The notes under the pieces were generated by a model. The model did no database searches. It was not told the DNA's origin and saw only the letters and a program-made list of their open reading frames with translations. DNA of 64,000 bases from Desulfoluna limicola (GTDB lineage Bacteria; Desulfobacterota; Desulfobacteria; Desulfobacterales; Desulfolunaceae). Position numbers and translations under genes: made by a program. This document shows, one piece after another, positions 6,424 to 15,005 of this stretch. The stretch lies in assembly GCF_021654575.1 (NCBI RefSeq), contig NZ_AP024488.1, positions 5,169,501 through 5,233,500 on the forward strand, written 5' to 3'. Each line of letters opens with the position of its first letter. The first letter of the stretch is position 1.

Positions 6424-9293
6424 CCCGTCTCCTCCTCCTTCAGGTGTTTGACGAATTGCGCCACCCCCTTCTCAATGTCCCCCACAATACCTCTGGCAGC
6501 CTCCAGATCGCCTTTTTTGGCGGCACCCTGGAGCTCTGATGCCAATTGCTCCAGCACCTTGGCTGAGATGTTGGCAAAGTACCCCCTCATTTTATGGGCC
6601 TGGGCACTGATACGCTCTAACTGACCATCGTGGGCGGCAGACTTCAGCAGTTCAATCTCCTGGGGGGTCTTGTCGAGAAAGATGGCGATGAGCTTGTCGA
6701 GGAGATCGGTGTTGCCCTGGATGCGTGAAAGAAGCTCCCTCCGGTCAAAAAGCAGGGGCTCCCCCAAAGGGGGCGGTGGGGCCGGTTTTTTGGGGAGACC
6801 CGGGGTTCCGAGAAGGTGGGTTTGCAGGGCCATGTAGACGGTTTCGGGCAAAATGGGCTTGGGAATGTGGTCGTTCATGCCTGCAGCCAGGCATTTTTCA
6901 CGGTCATCTTCCATGGCGTTGGCGGTCATGGCTACGATGGGCACATCATGGTTTTTTACCGGAGAGAGGGGGTCCCGAACAATGCGGGTGGCCTTGAAAC
7001 CATCCATTTCAGGCATCTGGAGGTCCATAAAGACGAGATCGTAGGCGGTTGTTTCCATGGCCCGGATGGCCTGCAGGCCGGTTTCGGCCACATCGGCTCG
7101 AAAGCCAAAGCTCTCCAGGATACCAAGGGCCACTTCCTGATTGATGGGGAAGTCTTCCACCAGGAGGATTCGGTGATTTCTCCGTCTCATCTCGGCCATG
7201 GTGTGACGTGTGATGAAGAGTTCCCGGGGTTTGGATTGGATGGGTTCCGCCCCCAGCAGCGTGGCAATGCCGTTGTAGAGTTGGGAACGCTTGTATGGCT
7301 TGGTGAAATAAGCGTCGAATCCGGCAGATTTGAACCGGTTGGCATCGCCCCGTTGCCAGAGTGTGGCCATGAGCATAAGGGCCATGGACTTCAAGGCGTC
7401 GTGGTTGCGTATTTTTTTCCCGAGGGTCTCGCCGTCCATGTCCGGCATCTCGCTGTCGATGATGGCGATGGCATAGGGGTCTTTATTGGCGGCGGCATCG
7501 AGAAGCATGGTCAGGGCATCCTCCCCCCTGGGGGCCTCGCCGGTGCGGCAGTGCCAGGCCTCCAGTTGGCATTGAAGGGCCAGTCGGCTGCTCTTGTTGT
7601 CGTCGACCAGGAGAATTCGGCAGCCGCGAATGTCGGCCGCCGGTGTCATGCAGAAGGCCCCTTCCCGTGAGCAGCCGGTGAGCTTAAGGGTAAACCAGAA
7701 GGTGCTGCCGCGTCCCACCTCGCTCTCCACCCCGATCTCCCCGCCCATCAGCGTCACCAGCTCCTTTGAGATGGAGAGCCCCAGGCCTGTGCCGCCGAAG
7801 CGCCGGGTGGTGGAGACATCGGCCTGGGTGAAGGGTGAGAAGAGGCTGGCGACGGTATCATCGGCAATGCCGATGCCGGTATCGGAGACGGAGAACCAGA
7901 GGGGAATCGTCCACTCTGCATCGGATTCGTTTTCCTGCCAACGGGTAACGTGGACAAGGATCTCTCCGCTGGAGGTGAATTTAATGGCGTTGCCGATGAG
8001 GTTCACCAGGATTTGGCGTATGCGGGAAGGGTCGCCGGAGACCCGCAAGGGCACGTCCTGATCCATGCGAAAGATGTACTCCAGGCCCTTGGCCTGTGCC
8101 TTGACGGCCATGATTTCATTGATGTTCTCAAGCATGGTGAGCAGGTCAAAGTCGAGGGCTTCCAGCTCCAGTTTGCCCGATTCGATTTTTGAAAAATCCA
8201 GGATATCGTTGATGATGGCCAAAAGGGCGTCCGCACTTTTTTCGATGGTGTTCACCCGGTGGGTCTGCTCTTCCGTAAGGGGGGTGCCCAGGAGGAGGCG
8301 TGTCATGCCCATGACCCCATTCATGGGCGTGCGGATCTCATGGCTCATGTTGGCCAGGAACCGGCTCTTGGCCCGGTTGGCTGACTCGGCTTCCCTGGCG
8401 AGTTTCTTTGCGTTGTTGATGGATTCCCTGAGGTGAAAGTTGGCGGCCTCCGTGGCTGCCTTGGCATCCTTGAGGTTTGCCACGGTCTGTCTCAGCTCCG
8501 CGGTACGCAGGGACACGGTCTCTTCCAGGATGTCATGCTGGCGAAGAAGCTCGCTGTCGCGAAGTTGAATCTGGGCAAGCATGTCGTTGAAGCCCTCCAT
8601 GAGGAGGCCGATTTCATCGTCGGTTTGTTTGACGGCCCTGATGGCGTAATCCTTCTCGCCGGAGACGCGGTTCATCATGCCGGTGAGTTCCAGGATGGGG
8701 TCGGAGACGATTCCCTGGAGGCGTGACGAGATGGTGTAGGCAGCAAAGATAGAGATGGCAAGGATTCCCCCGGCCGAGGCGAGGTACAAGAGAAGGCGTC
8801 GGTAGATTTGTGTCATGTCGGCCTGAAGGTAGACGGTGCCGAGCACCTCTCCGTCAAACCGGATCTCCTCCAGCACCTCGATGTGGGTGTCAAGCAGGGG
8901 GACACCATTCAGAAGCCGGCTGGGGCGTTTGGCTGTGTCGTGTTGATCCGGGCTCTCACGCAAGGGGGGCGGGTCCGTGCGCTGACTTTGGTACTGGGCA
9001 AAGAGACGTCCGTCGTTTCGGTAGATGCGGGCGAGGTTCAGGCTGGGGTCCACAGAGAGTCCCTCGAGGTTTTCCCTGGCCACCTGGGCGTCGTTAAAGG
9101 TGAGGGGGGCCACGGCATTGTAACCGATGATCCGGGCCAGCATGGAGAGGTTGTTGATGATCTCCCGTTTGGAGGTGAAGGCTTCCGTCACCACAAGCAG
9201 CAGGGTGGCCAGGATGAGGATGAGTCCAGAGATGAGTGTCATGAGGGCGATGAGTTTCTGCCGAAGGGGGAGGGCTTTGAAAAACGTGAGCAT
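6408..9293 (-). CDS. Hybrid sensor histidine kinase (CHASE8-like sensor, HAMP, HisKA, HATPase, two receivers, HPt)
   Basis: A 961-residue inner-membrane phosphorelay kinase. TM1 is about 12-36. The periplasmic segment (about 37-165) has the CHASE8-like pattern LARIIGYNAVAPLTFND...LARIYRNDGRLFAQY. TM2 is about 168-188, HAMP 190-245, then a coiled coil. HisKA holds SHEIRTPMNGVMGM with the phospho-His; the ATPase domain has NLIGNAIKF, DTGIGI and GGTGLGLSIS. Receiver 1 has the acceptor Asp in IIDSEMPDMDG, receiver 2 in FMDLQMPEMDG. The C-terminal HPt carries AHKMRGYF. All catalytic residues look intact. It follows the YfiR-like gene by 14 bp in an operon with a TonB-type receptor. CHASE8 is the sensor found in YfiN, the partner of YfiR in Pseudomonas. 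Confidence 0.94.
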   Translation of the reverse strand: MLTFFKALPLRQKLIALMTLISGLILILATLLLVVTEAFTSKREIINNLSMLARIIGYNAVAPLTFNDAQVARENLEGLSVDPSLNLARIYRNDGRLFAQYQSQRTDPPPLRESPDQHDTAKRPSRLLNGVPLLDTHIEVLEEIRFDGEVLGTVYLQADMTQIYRRLLLYLASAGGILAISIFAAYTISSRLQGIVSDPILELTGMMNRVSGEKDYAIRAVKQTDDEIGLLMEGFNDMLAQIQLRDSELLRQHDILEETVSLRTAELRQTVANLKDAKAATEAANFHLRESINNAKKLAREAESANRAKSRFLANMSHEIRTPMNGVMGMTRLLLGTPLTEEQTHRVNTIEKSADALLAIINDILDFSKIESGKLELEALDFDLLTMLENINEIMAVKAQAKGLEYIFRMDQDVPLRVSGDPSRIRQILVNLIGNAIKFTSSGEILVHVTRWQENESDAEWTIPLWFSVSDTGIGIADDTVASLFSPFTQADVSTTRRFGGTGLGLSISKELVTLMGGEIGVESEVGRGSTFWFTLKLTGCSREGAFCMTPAADIRGCRILLVDDNKSSRLALQCQLEAWHCRTGEAPRGEDALTMLLDAAANKDPYAIAIIDSEMPDMDGETLGKKIRNHDALKSMALMLMATLWQRGDANRFKSAGFDAYFTKPYKRSQLYNGIATLLGAEPIQSKPRELFITRHTMAEMRRRNHRILLVEDFPINQEVALGILESFGFRADVAETGLQAIRAMETTAYDLVFMDLQMPEMDGFKATRIVRDPLSPVKNHDVPIVAMTANAMEDDREKCLAAGMNDHIPKPILPETVYMALQTHLLGTPGLPKKPAPPPPLGEPLLFDRRELLSRIQGNTDLLDKLIAIFLDKTPQEIELLKSAAHDGQLERISAQAHKMRGYFANISAKVLEQLASELQGAAKKGDLEAARGIVGDIEKGVAQFVKHLKEEETGQGST

Positions 9294-9307
9294 GGCATCA
9301 CCTGCGA

Positions 9308-9859
9308 CTATGGGTTAGGCACCAACCGGGCGAGCTTGAGCAATCGGGAACTGATGGAAAGCCCGGCATGTTGGGTGGTGGACAGGTTGACTTCAAAACG
9401 GATTTTGTTCTCGACCTTGATAAACGAGAGCATGCCCCCGCGCCGGGCGAAATCCGGCAGGCTGCTGACAGTGAGGACGGGGTGGGCATTCAGCTCCGAC
9501 AGGATCTCTCGGATACGGGGGGCTTCGGATTCCCCCACAAAGAGCATGTGGCAGGGGGAGAGGTCCTTCATGGTAGGGATGCGCCGGATCACCAGGGGTC
9601 TGTCCTGCACCCGTTTGTATTGGATGGTGGGCAGGGCGTTATCGATGGGGCTGTCGCCCAGAATACAGAGAACAATGGGAGAGACGCTGCTTTCAAACGC
9701 GGTGTCCGGCCACGTCACAAATCGTGCAAAGTTAAGGAGGTAGGCAGCCTTGATGCGGCTTTCGGTGGCAGGCTCGGCCGACACAAGGCCCGGGACATGG
9801 CAGTGCAGTGCAATGCTGCAGAGAACTACCGAGATGAAGGCGAGTCGCTTGATGTTCAT
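9308..9859 (-). CDS. YfiR-family periplasmic regulatory protein (DUF4154)
   Basis: 183 residues beginning with a Sec signal peptide (MNIKRLAFISVVLCSIALHC..., cleavage near VSA-EP). The mature part shows the YfiR pattern: ESRIKAAYLLNFARFVTWP at the N-terminus, IVLCILGDSPI, then PCHMLFVGESE and the conserved C-terminal VSSLPDFARRGGMLSFIKVENKIRFEVNL. In Pseudomonas, YfiR is a periplasmic repressor that binds the sensor domain of the diguanylate cyclase YfiN. Here the downstream gene is a kinase with a similar periplasmic sensor, so YfiR probably gates the kinase (inference). The start at 9859 has an AAGGGG Shine-Dalgarno; longer in-frame starts would bury the signal peptide. Confidence 0.9.
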   Translation of the reverse strand: MNIKRLAFISVVLCSIALHCHVPGLVSAEPATESRIKAAYLLNFARFVTWPDTAFESSVSPIVLCILGDSPIDNALPTIQYKRVQDRPLVIRRIPTMKDLSPCHMLFVGESEAPRIREILSELNAHPVLTVSSLPDFARRGGMLSFIKVENKIRFEVNLSTTQHAGLSISSRLLKLARLVPNP

Positions 9860-9918
9860 GGCCCCTTGGTTGGTACGTGAAAGCGTTGGGTGTGGAGTGC
9901 CGGTTTGTGGCGTCTCAT

Positions 9919-11937
9919 TCAAAAAGACAGGGTTGCCTGGGCATGGACGGAACGCTCCACTTCGGTGGGGGAGACCCACAGCAGGGTTTCGATGAATTCC
10001 GGGTGCCTTTTGTTAAGGAGGTTCTGACCGGTGAGGGAGAGCTCCAGTCCTTTCATGGGTTTCCAGCCGATGCGGGCATCGAGTTCGGTGTAGGCATCCA
10101 CACGCTTGTCCTGAATGCCGTCCACATAGCGCAACCAGAGGTCCAGGGTGACGTGACGGGGCAGGTCAAACCCGGAGCGCAGGGAACATTGGTGCGTGGG
10201 GGAGGCGTTGTCGGTTTCTACGGAGACGCTTGATGCATAGGCGGTTTTGTTGTTGAAGCGGGCCTGGAACAGGGTGTAGGCGGATTGAAGCCGCCAGAGG
10301 GGCATGGGGTCCCAGTTCGAGGCAAGCTCCAGCCCCCAGGTTTGCCCCTCCATGGCATTGACGATGGTGCTTGTCTGGACGATATGGGGGGGTGTTTCAT
10401 CCCGGTTGTCCTGTGGCGGGCTGGGGAGATAGCCGTGGAGGTCGTCGTAGAAGTAGTAGAACAGGGTGAGGTCAAGGGAAAATGACGGCTCAGGTGCCAT
10501 GCGGTAGCCGGTCTCCAGGGCCAGAAGCTTTTCAGAGGTGAGGTCTTCGTTCCCCTGGATGATGATATCCACAGGGAGTGAAGACGGGTTTTCCGGTGTC
10601 CCCGGCGGGATGACCCTGTTTCGAATCCGCACCTGGGTCTCGCTGCGGTTGGGGGTCCGCACGGCTCTGGAGACGGCCGCCCATAGGCTGTGGGTGGTGT
10701 TTGGCATCCAGAGAACCCGGGCATTGGGTTGAATTTCGAACTGGGTGTAGTCGTTGTGCTCCACCTTGGTGCCGAGGGTGACCTGGACGGTGGGTGTCAG
10801 GGTGATGGCATCCTGAACGAAGGCGCTGGAGAGGTGGTCCCTGGTGGTGGGGGTGTTCATGGAAAATGCGTCGGTAAAGTTCAGGGTGTCGGTATAATAT
10901 CGGTATCCGAGACCCCAGATGATCTCATGGCCGTCAAGGGGCTCAAACCGGTGTTGAAGGTCGATATCCACGAGGTCCCCCTCCCATGAGAGTTGGGCCT
11001 CTTCCTTTTCGGAACGGTCGTAGTAGAGCTGAAGGCTGAGCTCTGACGTGGCGGAGAGGTCGCGGGAAAAACGGCTGAGAAGGTTGAGTCCAAAGGTGTC
11101 GTTTTCATTTTCGTAGGAGAGGGCGTAAGGAGGATCAAGGGTTGGGATCTCCGTTTCTTCGTTGGTGCGGCCTGTGTATGCGTCCCCCTGGAAGGTCAGT
11201 TGCGTGTCACGGTTTGGGGTGAGGTCGCTGCGGAATCCGGCTTGAAGGGTGTCCCATGCATCCCCCACTCCCTTTCCGTCGGAGTCAACGGACTCCTCCC
11301 GGTTGCCATAGGTTGTGTACAGCCGGTAGTGGCCGGCACCCCCGGCGGGGGCGCCGTAGCGTACGCCGCCATTGGTGCGGTCCAGGGTGCCGACACCGTT
11401 GGTGGCCAGGGCGCCCTGGGTCTTTGCCGTCTCCTTGGTGATAATATTGATGATGCCGTTGACGGCATTGGCCCCCCAGAGGCTGGCCCCGGGGCCTCGA
11501 ATGACCTCGATGCGGTCAATGTCTTCCATCAGCGTGGTGTGGGCCTCCCAAAAGACACCGGAGAAGAGGGGGGAGTAGAGGGTGCGCCCATCCATTTGAA
11601 CCAGCAGTTTGTTGGCGTACCGGCTGTTGAACCCACGGGAGGTGATCGCCCACTTGCTTGAGGAGATTCGGGCCACCTGGATCCCGGGAACCATCCGCAG
11701 GGCGTCGGGGATGGAGGTGACCCCGGAACGTCGGATCTCGTCGCCGGTGATCACGAAAATGGCCGTGGCGGAGTGGGAGAGTTTCTGGGGTTTGCGGGAG
11801 ACGGAGGTGACCTCGATATTGGCCAACTCCTCGATGGAGAGTTCGGTGAAGTCCTCCATGGCCTCCATGGGGACGCTCCAGAGGAGAAGTGCAATGGCGA
11901 GTAGGGTGCAGCGCTTCATACGCGATAACGTCGTCAT
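9919..11937 (-). CDS. TonB-dependent receptor-like outer membrane protein
   Basis: About 672 residues. A signal peptide (MKRCTLLAIALLLWSVPMEA) is followed by a plug domain with KLSHSATAIFVITGDEIRRSG, IPDALRMVPGIQVARI, SRGFNSRYANKLLVQMDGRTLYSP and the IEVIRGPGASLWGANAVNGIINIITK motif. A 22-strand-type barrel ends in the C-terminal Phe (ATLSF) used by the Bam machinery. The start at 11937 has GGAG six bases upstream; 11949 is an alternative. It is the first gene of the operon receptor-YfiR-hybrid kinase, 59 bp before YfiR. No transporter genes are near, so a sensory role or import of an unknown ligand is possible; the substrate cannot be told from sequence. Confidence 0.9.
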   Translation of the reverse strand: MTTLSRMKRCTLLAIALLLWSVPMEAMEDFTELSIEELANIEVTSVSRKPQKLSHSATAIFVITGDEIRRSGVTSIPDALRMVPGIQVARISSSKWAITSRGFNSRYANKLLVQMDGRTLYSPLFSGVFWEAHTTLMEDIDRIEVIRGPGASLWGANAVNGIINIITKETAKTQGALATNGVGTLDRTNGGVRYGAPAGGAGHYRLYTTYGNREESVDSDGKGVGDAWDTLQAGFRSDLTPNRDTQLTFQGDAYTGRTNEETEIPTLDPPYALSYENENDTFGLNLLSRFSRDLSATSELSLQLYYDRSEKEEAQLSWEGDLVDIDLQHRFEPLDGHEIIWGLGYRYYTDTLNFTDAFSMNTPTTRDHLSSAFVQDAITLTPTVQVTLGTKVEHNDYTQFEIQPNARVLWMPNTTHSLWAAVSRAVRTPNRSETQVRIRNRVIPPGTPENPSSLPVDIIIQGNEDLTSEKLLALETGYRMAPEPSFSLDLTLFYYFYDDLHGYLPSPPQDNRDETPPHIVQTSTIVNAMEGQTWGLELASNWDPMPLWRLQSAYTLFQARFNNKTAYASSVSVETDNASPTHQCSLRSGFDLPRHVTLDLWLRYVDGIQDKRVDAYTELDARIGWKPMKGLELSLTGQNLLNKRHPEFIETLLWVSPTEVERSVHAQATLSF

Positions 11938-12161
11938 GGGGGTCTCCATGCTGTCCGTGAGAAGGGGTCAGGGAGGGCGGCGGCCGTGGGTGGGGCATGG
12001 GCGTCGCGGGTGCTCTTTTGAAAGCATGGGGCTGATTGAAGGGGAGAGCTGCAGGGCGTGAAGAGAGGGGGCTAAGAGCACACTTGTAAGAAATATACCA
12101 TGAAATACGAGGGTTCGGCAACAGGGCGGGGAGAACGGGCTCGGTCCCCTCGGCATAAAAA

Positions 12162-12188
12162 ACGCCGAGTTCCACAGGAACTCGGCGT
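12162..12188 (-). terminator. Bidirectional terminator after mltD/tRNA-Arg
   Basis: Perfect 12-bp stem (12162-12173 with 12177-12188), 3-base loop, with A6 on the left and T7 on the right. It therefore ends transcription on the minus strand after the tRNA and could act in the other direction too. The rest of the gap to 11937 should contain the receptor operon promoter; no clear motif was found. Confidence 0.9.
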
Positions 12189-12203
12189 ATTTTTTTGTAT
12201 GGG

Positions 12204-12278
12204 TGGTACCCCCAGCAAGAATTGAACTTGCGCACATGGATTAGGAATCCAATGCTCTATCCACTGAGCTATGGGGGC
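12204..12278 (-). tRNA. tRNA-Arg (anticodon CCU)
   Basis: 75 nt including an encoded CCA. The acceptor GCCCCCA pairs with TGGGGGT, the D arm is GCTC/GAGC, the anticodon loop is TTCCTAA, and the T arm is GCAAG-TTCAATT-CTTGC. It reads AGG codons. Its 5' end lies one base after the stop codon of mltD on the same strand, so it is probably released from the mltD mRNA by RNase P; the terminator at 12162-12188 follows directly. Confidence 0.96.
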
Positions 12279-12279
12279 A

Positions 12280-14025
12280 CTAGTCTATGTAGAGTCGCTG
12301 ACCCGGGTAAATGGTACTCCCTGATGTCAGGTTGTTCAGGTCAAGCAATCTCGCGACTGACATATTATGTTTTGTGGCGATTGTAAAGGGATTATCACCC
12401 CGCTTGACATAATAGGTGGCCTTTTTGGTGGGGCCTGCCTTGGAGGACGGGGGCTGGGGGAGCTTGAGGACCTGGCCCACCTTAAGGGTGTTGCCTGAAA
12501 GCCGATTGGTCTCCTTGATCCCCGTGGGGGTGGTGCCGTATTTGCGGGCAATGAGCCAGAGGGATTCCCCCTTGTTGACCACGTGCTTTGTGGGGCGTTT
12601 GGCTCCCTGGGCGGTGGCTCCGGCATAGTACCCGCGGGTTGTGTACCCGCGTTGGGGAATCTTGATTTTTTTGCCCGCCACGATCACATGGCGATTGGAC
12701 ATGCCGTTTGCTCTCTGGATGGCCTTCACAGACGTTTGGTACCGCTTGGCCAGGGTGGAGAGGGTGTCGCCCGGCCGGACCTTGTGGTAGACGAAGGCCC
12801 GTTGCGGCGGCAGGGAGACCCGAAGGGAGCTCATGGCAGCCAGGACGGCGTCTCCTTTGCCCACCGGGACCCGAAGGACGTAGCTCTCCTGGGGCAAGAT
12901 GGCGTATCGAAGCTCGGGGTTGAGCTTGCTCAAGATGGAAGAAGAGGTCCCGATGGCTGAAGCCACATCGGAGAGCTTGACCTGCTTCTGAACAGTGACG
13001 GTGTCGAAAAGGTCGGGCGTGTCGGGGACCACGGTATCAAAGCCGTACATCTCCAGATTGTTCACAATGTGGAGGGTGGCGATAAATTTGGGCACGTAGC
13101 GGGCCGTTTCTGAAGGCAGCCGAGAGTAGAGGTCCCAGAAGTTGTCCAGGTAGTTGATGTTTTGGCGCCTGATGATCTTGAGGACGCGCCCTTCGCCGCA
13201 GTTGTAGGCAGCAAGGACCGTGGACCAGTCCCCGAAGAGCTTGTGCATGCGCTCCAGGTAGGCGATGGCGGCATCGGTGGCCTTTTCCGGGTCGAGCCGC
13301 TCGTCCACAAAGGTGGTTCGCTTCAAGCCGTACATGTACCCCGTGGAGGGAATGAACTGCCAGAGCCCGAGGGCCCGGGCTGAGGAGAGGGCCTTTACCT
13401 TGAAGCCACTCTCCACCAGGGGCAGCCAGGAGAGCTCTGCCGGGAGCCCGGCTTCCTGCAGCTTTTTGAGCATCATGGGGCGATACATGCCGGAGCGCTG
13501 CAGGGATTCGGCAAAGAAGCGGCGGTCCTTTTTGGTGAAGATGTCGATTTCCCGCTGCACCTGCTGGTTGATGGTGATGGGGATGGCGTTGCGTGTATTG
13601 GAGATGGTGGTGGTTCTGGAGGTGTAGATTTCGAGAATACGGCGCGAGATGGTAAAGCGAAGGTCTTCCTTCTGTTGAATCAGCAGGGGAGAGTCACCGG
13701 TCTCCGCTTTGATGATGAGGCCGTAGGCCTCGTCGAGGCTGGAGAGGGCCCCGTCCATGTCCCCCTGTTCCCAGAAGGTCTGGGCGGCTTTGCAATACTC
13801 GATGGCCCGGTCGAATAGGGGGAGCTCCTCTTCGGTCTCTTCGGGAAGTTCCAGGGAGATATTGCGAAGGTTGGTGGCAAAGTTGAACTCCGTCGGCTCC
13901 GGAGCCGTCTCTTCTATCCCTATATAAGGGTATCTGGGTGCTTCCGGGGAATGGGTGGCCTTCGGAGTGGTGCATGCAGAGGTAAGCAGCACAAGGATGC
14001 ATGAAAAAAATAAGGTCTGTTTCAT
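12280..14025 (-). CDS. mltD: Membrane-bound lytic murein transglycosylase D with three LysM domains (lipoprotein)
   Basis: 581 residues. It starts at 14025 (MKQTLFFSCILVLLTSAC), where LTSAC is a lipobox, so the protein should be lipid-anchored. After a low-complexity N-terminal part and a helical region, the SLT domain (about 225-380) has the catalytic Glu in LPLVESGF, then ALGLWQFIPSTG and AAYNCGEGRV typical of family 1D enzymes. Three LysM repeats follow to the C-terminus (YHKVRPGDTLSTLAKRY, HVVNKGESLWLIARKY, YYVKRGDNPFTIATKH), binding glycan. It cleaves murein to 1,6-anhydromuropeptides. A tRNA-Arg follows one base after the stop. Confidence 0.95.
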   Translation of the reverse strand: MKQTLFFSCILVLLTSACTTPKATHSPEAPRYPYIGIEETAPEPTEFNFATNLRNISLELPEETEEELPLFDRAIEYCKAAQTFWEQGDMDGALSSLDEAYGLIIKAETGDSPLLIQQKEDLRFTISRRILEIYTSRTTTISNTRNAIPITINQQVQREIDIFTKKDRRFFAESLQRSGMYRPMMLKKLQEAGLPAELSWLPLVESGFKVKALSSARALGLWQFIPSTGYMYGLKRTTFVDERLDPEKATDAAIAYLERMHKLFGDWSTVLAAYNCGEGRVLKIIRRQNINYLDNFWDLYSRLPSETARYVPKFIATLHIVNNLEMYGFDTVVPDTPDLFDTVTVQKQVKLSDVASAIGTSSSILSKLNPELRYAILPQESYVLRVPVGKGDAVLAAMSSLRVSLPPQRAFVYHKVRPGDTLSTLAKRYQTSVKAIQRANGMSNRHVIVAGKKIKIPQRGYTTRGYYAGATAQGAKRPTKHVVNKGESLWLIARKYGTTPTGIKETNRLSGNTLKVGQVLKLPQPPSSKAGPTKKATYYVKRGDNPFTIATKHNMSVARLLDLNNLTSGSTIYPGQRLYID

Positions 14026-14421
14026 AAAGTATCGGCTTCTATGTTGCTGTAAATTGTTGTTATCTGAAATAAGGGAATTACAGGGTTGGGCCGGAGGTGT
14101 CAAGTGATTTGGGGAGGCGCACGGAGGGTGAAACGCGTGGGGAAATTTGAAAATATGGGGGTGGTGCCGGAAAATAGACATAAGAAAGTAGGGGGCGTTA
14201 AATGGGTTTTTGTGGTAATATCCAAGGATTAGCGTCTTAAACGTATGTCGGGTGCGCAATATAATTAATAAATCGTGTTTGCGGGAGATATTGAGAGGTA
14301 TATGGCGTTAATTTGGGTTTTTGGGGGTTTAATTGGCTCTAATCGGTTGTAACCGGGATTGATAAATTATACCCAGATGGGTAAAAGAGTCTCGTTCTTG
14401 AGGACGGCAGTCTTCAGTCGA
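14026..14421. other. Intergenic region upstream of mltD and of the tRNA-tuf operon, AT-rich, no gene seen
   Basis: 396 bases between divergent transcription units. It is clearly more AT-rich than its surroundings and shows no plausible reading frame. It must contain the promoter for the tRNA-tuf operon. The best eye-picked candidate is TTGTAA (14347) with TTATAC (14368), but the 15-base spacer is short, so this is not a firm call. Confidence 0.4.
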
Positions 14422-14497
14422 GCCGGCATAGCTCAGTTGGCAGAGCTTCTCACTTGTAATGAGATGGTCCTCCGTTCGATTCGGGGTGCCGGCTCCA
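14422..14497 (+). tRNA. tRNA-Thr (anticodon UGU)
   Basis: 76 nt with encoded CCA. Acceptor GCCGGCA/TGCCGGC, anticodon loop CTTGTAA, T arm CTCCG-TTCGATT-CGGGG. It is first of four tRNAs before tuf, in the same order as thrU-tyrU-glyT-thrT-tufB of Escherichia coli. Confidence 0.97.
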
Positions 14498-14515
14498 AAA
14501 GAACAACTTCAAAAT

Positions 14516-14600
14516 GGTGGGGTTCCCGAGTGGTCAAAGGGATCAGACTGTAAATCTGACGGCTAAGCCTTCGGAGGTTCAAATCCTCCCCCCACCACCA
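14516..14600 (+). tRNA. tRNA-Tyr (anticodon GUA)
   Basis: 85 nt with encoded CCA and the long variable arm of class II tRNAs. Acceptor GGTGGGG/CCCCACC, anticodon loop with GTA, T arm GGAGG-TTCAAAT-CCTCC. The 96-base spacer after it holds hairpins (GTGTAG/CTACAC and GGTG-TTTT-CACC) that may be processing signals. Confidence 0.96.
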
Positions 14601-14696
14601 TCCCGGAAAAGCAAGCTGGGTGTAGGAGGTCGCTAAGACCGTAACTACACGGCTGCCTACAAATTACTTGCTTACGGTGTTTTCACCGGTAGGTCG

Positions 14697-14772
<76 letters not shown>

Positions 14773-14806
14773 TTTGGCAAATGCCCGGCCGCATATCAGC
14801 GATTCA

Positions 14807-14883
<77 letters not shown>

Positions 14884-15005
14884 CGCTGATTTGTTGTTGC
14901 GCCTTCTGTCATGCGGCAGGTGTAAGCCAGCAAGCCATACCATATTATATATACAATACAGATCACAATTGGGTAACGCACCTAACGTACAGGGAGGTAG
15001 TTGAC

